Positions 22,438 to 24,991 of a stretch of 24,991 bases of DNA are shown here, piece after piece. The translations under genes were made by a program, and so were the position numbers. The notes under the pieces are model-generated. The model was not told the DNA's origin. It saw only the letters and a list, made by a program, of their open reading frames with translations, and searched no databases. Numbering within the stretch: the first letter of the stretch is position 1; every line of letters begins with the position of its first letter. Source of the stretch: Pyronema omphalodes (taxonomy: Eukaryota > Ascomycota > Pezizomycetes > Pezizales > Pyronemataceae); contig JAJJXM010000170.1 in the NCBI GenBank assembly GCA_024516155.1, forward strand, positions 1 to 24,991, in the 5' to 3' direction.

Positions 22438-22938
22438 ATGACTGATGCCATTTCCTATGAACCGACTGGATTCTATCACTCTTTCTACCCCAAAATCTCC
22501 CTTTCATCCATATGGCAATATCTCCATGGATGGAACCAGTACATCTCCTCTAGATCCACCGTGTCTTCACCTCACATTATCATGTTACTCTTTCTGGTTT
22601 TTCTCCTTCTTGTTTTTTTCTCCATCCTCCTCCCATGTGTCCTTCATCTTATTTGCAAAAGACATCTCTCACTAACTTCGCGTTGCGGTGCTTGGAGTTA
22701 CAAATTACTAGTCGTGTTCTTCGATACCTCGGCCATCCTCTTCTTACGTGGTTACCGGCCACCATTAAGAATCTCCGCTGATTTCATTCAGTCCTCCACA
22801 TCTCGTGATTCGTGTTCTTCACAAAATCAATTTCTAACTTCGCGCATCACTCTTCATTTCTTTGCCATTACAGTATCTGTTGAATGCTCTTCCATGATTC
22901 GTTGCTACTACATATCAAACGAGTTGGTAGAAACATGA
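22438..22938 (+). CDS. Doubtful open frame, 166 codons, one hydrophobic segment
   Basis: This is the ATG-led part of a longer open frame that begins inside the upstream tRNA. I do not recognise a family. A single strongly hydrophobic stretch (Leu/Phe/Val rich) lies near residues 52-73, and the rest is Ser-rich. The DNA is pyrimidine-rich on the plus strand, which alone makes Ser/Phe/Leu codons frequent and stops rare, so the frame may be fortuitous. No intron signal or partner gene supports it. Confidence 0.2.
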   Translation: MTDAISYEPTGFYHSFYPKISLSSIWQYLHGWNQYISSRSTVSSPHIIMLLFLVFLLLVFFSILLPCVLHLICKRHLSLTSRCGAWSYKLLVVFFDTSAILFLRGYRPPLRISADFIQSSTSRDSCSSQNQFLTSRITLHFFAITVSVECSSMIRCYYISNELVET

Positions 22939-24169
22939 TACGGGGGAAGTTCATGATATATCACACCGTATTCTGAGGAGGTTCTGAGGATTAGTTTTCT
23001 TCGGTGGCTATGTGAGTCATGATCACAGGTCTGCCGTTGATCGTAGTAAGTCACTAAAGTTTACTGTGGATATTCACCAGATGTGTAAGGCTTTTAATTA
23101 TGGGTGCAATTGAATACATGTACGTAGATAGATGACGGCGATTGGACTGGATTTAGAGGAAGGAACTAAAACTTTTGAATACACAAGGCTATTGAAGAAT
23201 AGTTTTTGCAGCTTAGTGGCAATATATTGTTAAGAAAATCAAACTTATTCATGTAGCGCCTGAGTGATGAATGAATTACGTAGAGAATTCAACAACCGAA
23301 AATATGGAGTAAATGTGTGATAGTCCATGACTAGGTTTAGCCCTACCACATCCAAGTAAGCATTCGGCTCTTTGCAACCCCACAGAATGTTTCACCTATT
23401 CACCTTCAGACCTCAAAAACCTTGCCATGGTGTTTACTATCTCCCACTAAACCAAGCTTCAACCCCGCTATGGATAACAAGATGCCAGTACCAGGGTATC
23501 GAGAAGCTTCCACTCTTTCACACCAACAGTGTTATTTCAATTCTACATACCCGATCCGCAACCGGCGTTCATAGTATTTCTAGATCGACTATGTATTATT
23601 AATTCGGCGATAAGTGAGAAGTAGCGAGCATATATCCGAAGAACCTTGGTCCTTGAGTCTCTTCCACTTCCAAGTTTTTATGGATGGCACGATGCACATA
23701 TATATGTAAGCGAAAATTCGGGGCCGATAAAGCCGAAGGCTGAAAAGAAGCAAGTATGAGGATATTCTGGTATTGAAAAACAAAAGTAATTATGCGGGGC
23801 TTCTAGAAGCTGTACATAGATACCCTGGTATGGGGGTTTAGTGATCAATCAGATGGCGTTGATCCTACGTATGTTAACCAAAGTTGATGTGGGGCTGCCG
23901 CGTTGTCTTGTCGTGGAAGGAGTGAGAGAAGTATTACTCAACATCTTCACCTTGTCAATCGAGCTTACGTATTGATACAGAAGTAACCTTGATGTATGGT
24001 GCTATATCAGGAACTTTAAGATTGTCTATGATGGAATATGTTTACAGTCTATATATAAAACTTAACTTCATGCCACTGTCATGGCGTCATCATCAAATCG
24101 CACCATGTGACAATTGCTTTGAAGAGAATTATGCGTTATAGAATGACTAAACATTCGCGTTATCAACAA
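22939..24169. other. Intergenic spacer, nothing recognised
   Basis: AT-rich DNA with only short open frames (up to about 76 codons) and no motif, repeat or splice-consistent coding pattern that I could support. Confidence 0.5.
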
Positions 24170-24259
24170 TCCCCCGTGGCGCAATTGGCTAGCGCGTCTG
24201 ACTGTTAAGATCATGCATCTGCGATCAGGAGGTTGGTGGTTCAAGCCCACCCGGAGGAG
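24170..24259 (+). tRNA. tRNA-Asn (anticodon GTT) with 16-nt intron
   Basis: The cloverleaf has anticodon stem TCTGA/TCAGG and loop CTGTTA-A, giving anticodon GTT (asparagine). A 16-nt intron (24208-24223, AGATCATGCATCTGCG) sits one base 3' of the anticodon, the standard place for nuclear pre-tRNA introns removed by the tRNA splicing endonuclease. The D arm GGCGCAATTGGCTAGCGC and T arm GGTGG/CCACC with TTCAAGC are typical. The acceptor TCCCCCG/CGGAGGA has one C-A mismatch at 4-69. The discriminator is G. T5 follows at 24263-24267. Spliced length is 74 nt. Confidence 0.93.
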
Positions 24260-24262
24260 TAC

Positions 24263-24267
24263 TTTTT
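24263..24267 (+). terminator. Pol III T5 terminator of tRNA-Asn
   Basis: Five Ts begin three bases after the tRNA 3' end. Confidence 0.7.
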
Positions 24268-24991
24268 GACATTTCCGATAATTTTTTCCTACACCAAAAC
24301 CCTGCTTAGTCCACGTAATTTCATCTCAAGATTATCTGAAGTTCATCTTACGAGCTCAGATTCCATCTACATACAATCGACCATTCCATATGTACATACA
24401 CCGAAGCCGGCACGTGTTTGATGTATGTATCTGCACGATATATACAACCACGTTGTGTAACCGCCCACACGTGGCCTTTACTTACATTAATCAACCGTTT
24501 CTTTATCTCCTTCCGATCTTCAATTTCTTTCTTCCATTCGTAAAAATTTCTCATCTGTACATACGGCCGGCCGTATCTAAGGAAAATTTCGAAAATTTCA
24601 AGGCGTTTGCACATCGCAATAAAGCCTTATCCGGAAGCTCGGAACGATGGACTAACTACATAGACTAAACTATGAGCACGTTGCACTTTGCACTGACAGG
24701 TGCTTCTAGCTTCTATGTCTAAAGACTAGAGTTACTCGCGGCGCTCACCGGCTGCCAAAATCGCGCGAAAAAACGTGCTGAAGTTTATGTAGAGATGGAT
24801 GAAGCGCGTCGGAAGATCTACAGACTACATATGTACATAGAGCTTTTGTGCTTCTACGGGAATCTTTAGTAGGAGTCGACAGCTGCCGGTGAAGAAAAAA
24901 AGTTGATACAGATTATAATTTACATACATACAGACCTGTTCAGTGAATCCGGTTATGTATCTATATCTCTATCCGTATAGAAGAAAGAAAG
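24268..24991. other. Intergenic spacer with a 16-bp palindrome
   Basis: No gene recognised. A perfect palindrome, ATACGGCCGGCCGTAT, lies at 24561-24576, and ATGTACATA-type words recur. The window ends inside this spacer. Confidence 0.5.

Noticed and set aside
24068..24250. 60-codon minus-strand frame
   Set aside because: It is the antisense of tRNA-Asn.

Overview
The window looks like nuclear DNA of a filamentous ascomycete (Pezizomycotina). The evidence is a dispersed single 5S rRNA gene rather than an rDNA array, tRNAs with eukaryotic internal promoters (one with an intron just 3' of the anticodon), and two protein genes cut by many short GT...AG introns of about 50-70 nt with CTGAC/CTAAT-like branch sites. 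Only two proteins are firmly recognisable in 25 kb and the spacers are long and AT-rich, so this is a gene-poor, expanded genome. The genus cannot be told from the sequence.

Layout: a tRNA-Lys(CTT) on the minus strand (74-147); a spacer with a striking 24-bp hairpin (1599-1650); a compound low-complexity block (2413-3536) of 12-bp, 13-bp and CCTCCG arrays; a long open frame for an unknown membrane protein on the minus strand (5029-6306) inside DNA whose strand skew flips repeatedly; a GT microsatellite; a 5S rRNA gene on the plus strand (9152-9268); a five-exon spermidine synthase gene on the minus strand (10031-11485); an eight-exon heterotrimeric G-protein alpha subunit gene on the minus strand (13460-14930); about 7 kb with no supportable gene; then tRNA-Gly(TCC) and intron-containing tRNA-Asn(GTT) on the plus strand.

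The most important observation is that both recognisable protein genes are broken by single-base indels, mostly +1 in short homopolymers, while the residues in between stay fully conserved. When each indel is accounted for, spermidine synthase comes to 292 residues and the G-alpha to 352 residues. Both are normal family lengths with every key motif at the expected position. This pattern fits uncorrected long-read consensus errors much better than two decaying pseudogenes. It warns that automatic gene calling will fail across this contig and that other genes may be hidden here.

I found no secondary-metabolite cluster, transposase, CRISPR array or other new multi-gene system. The genes present are housekeeping or signalling genes and independent Pol III genes, with no evident functional linkage between them.
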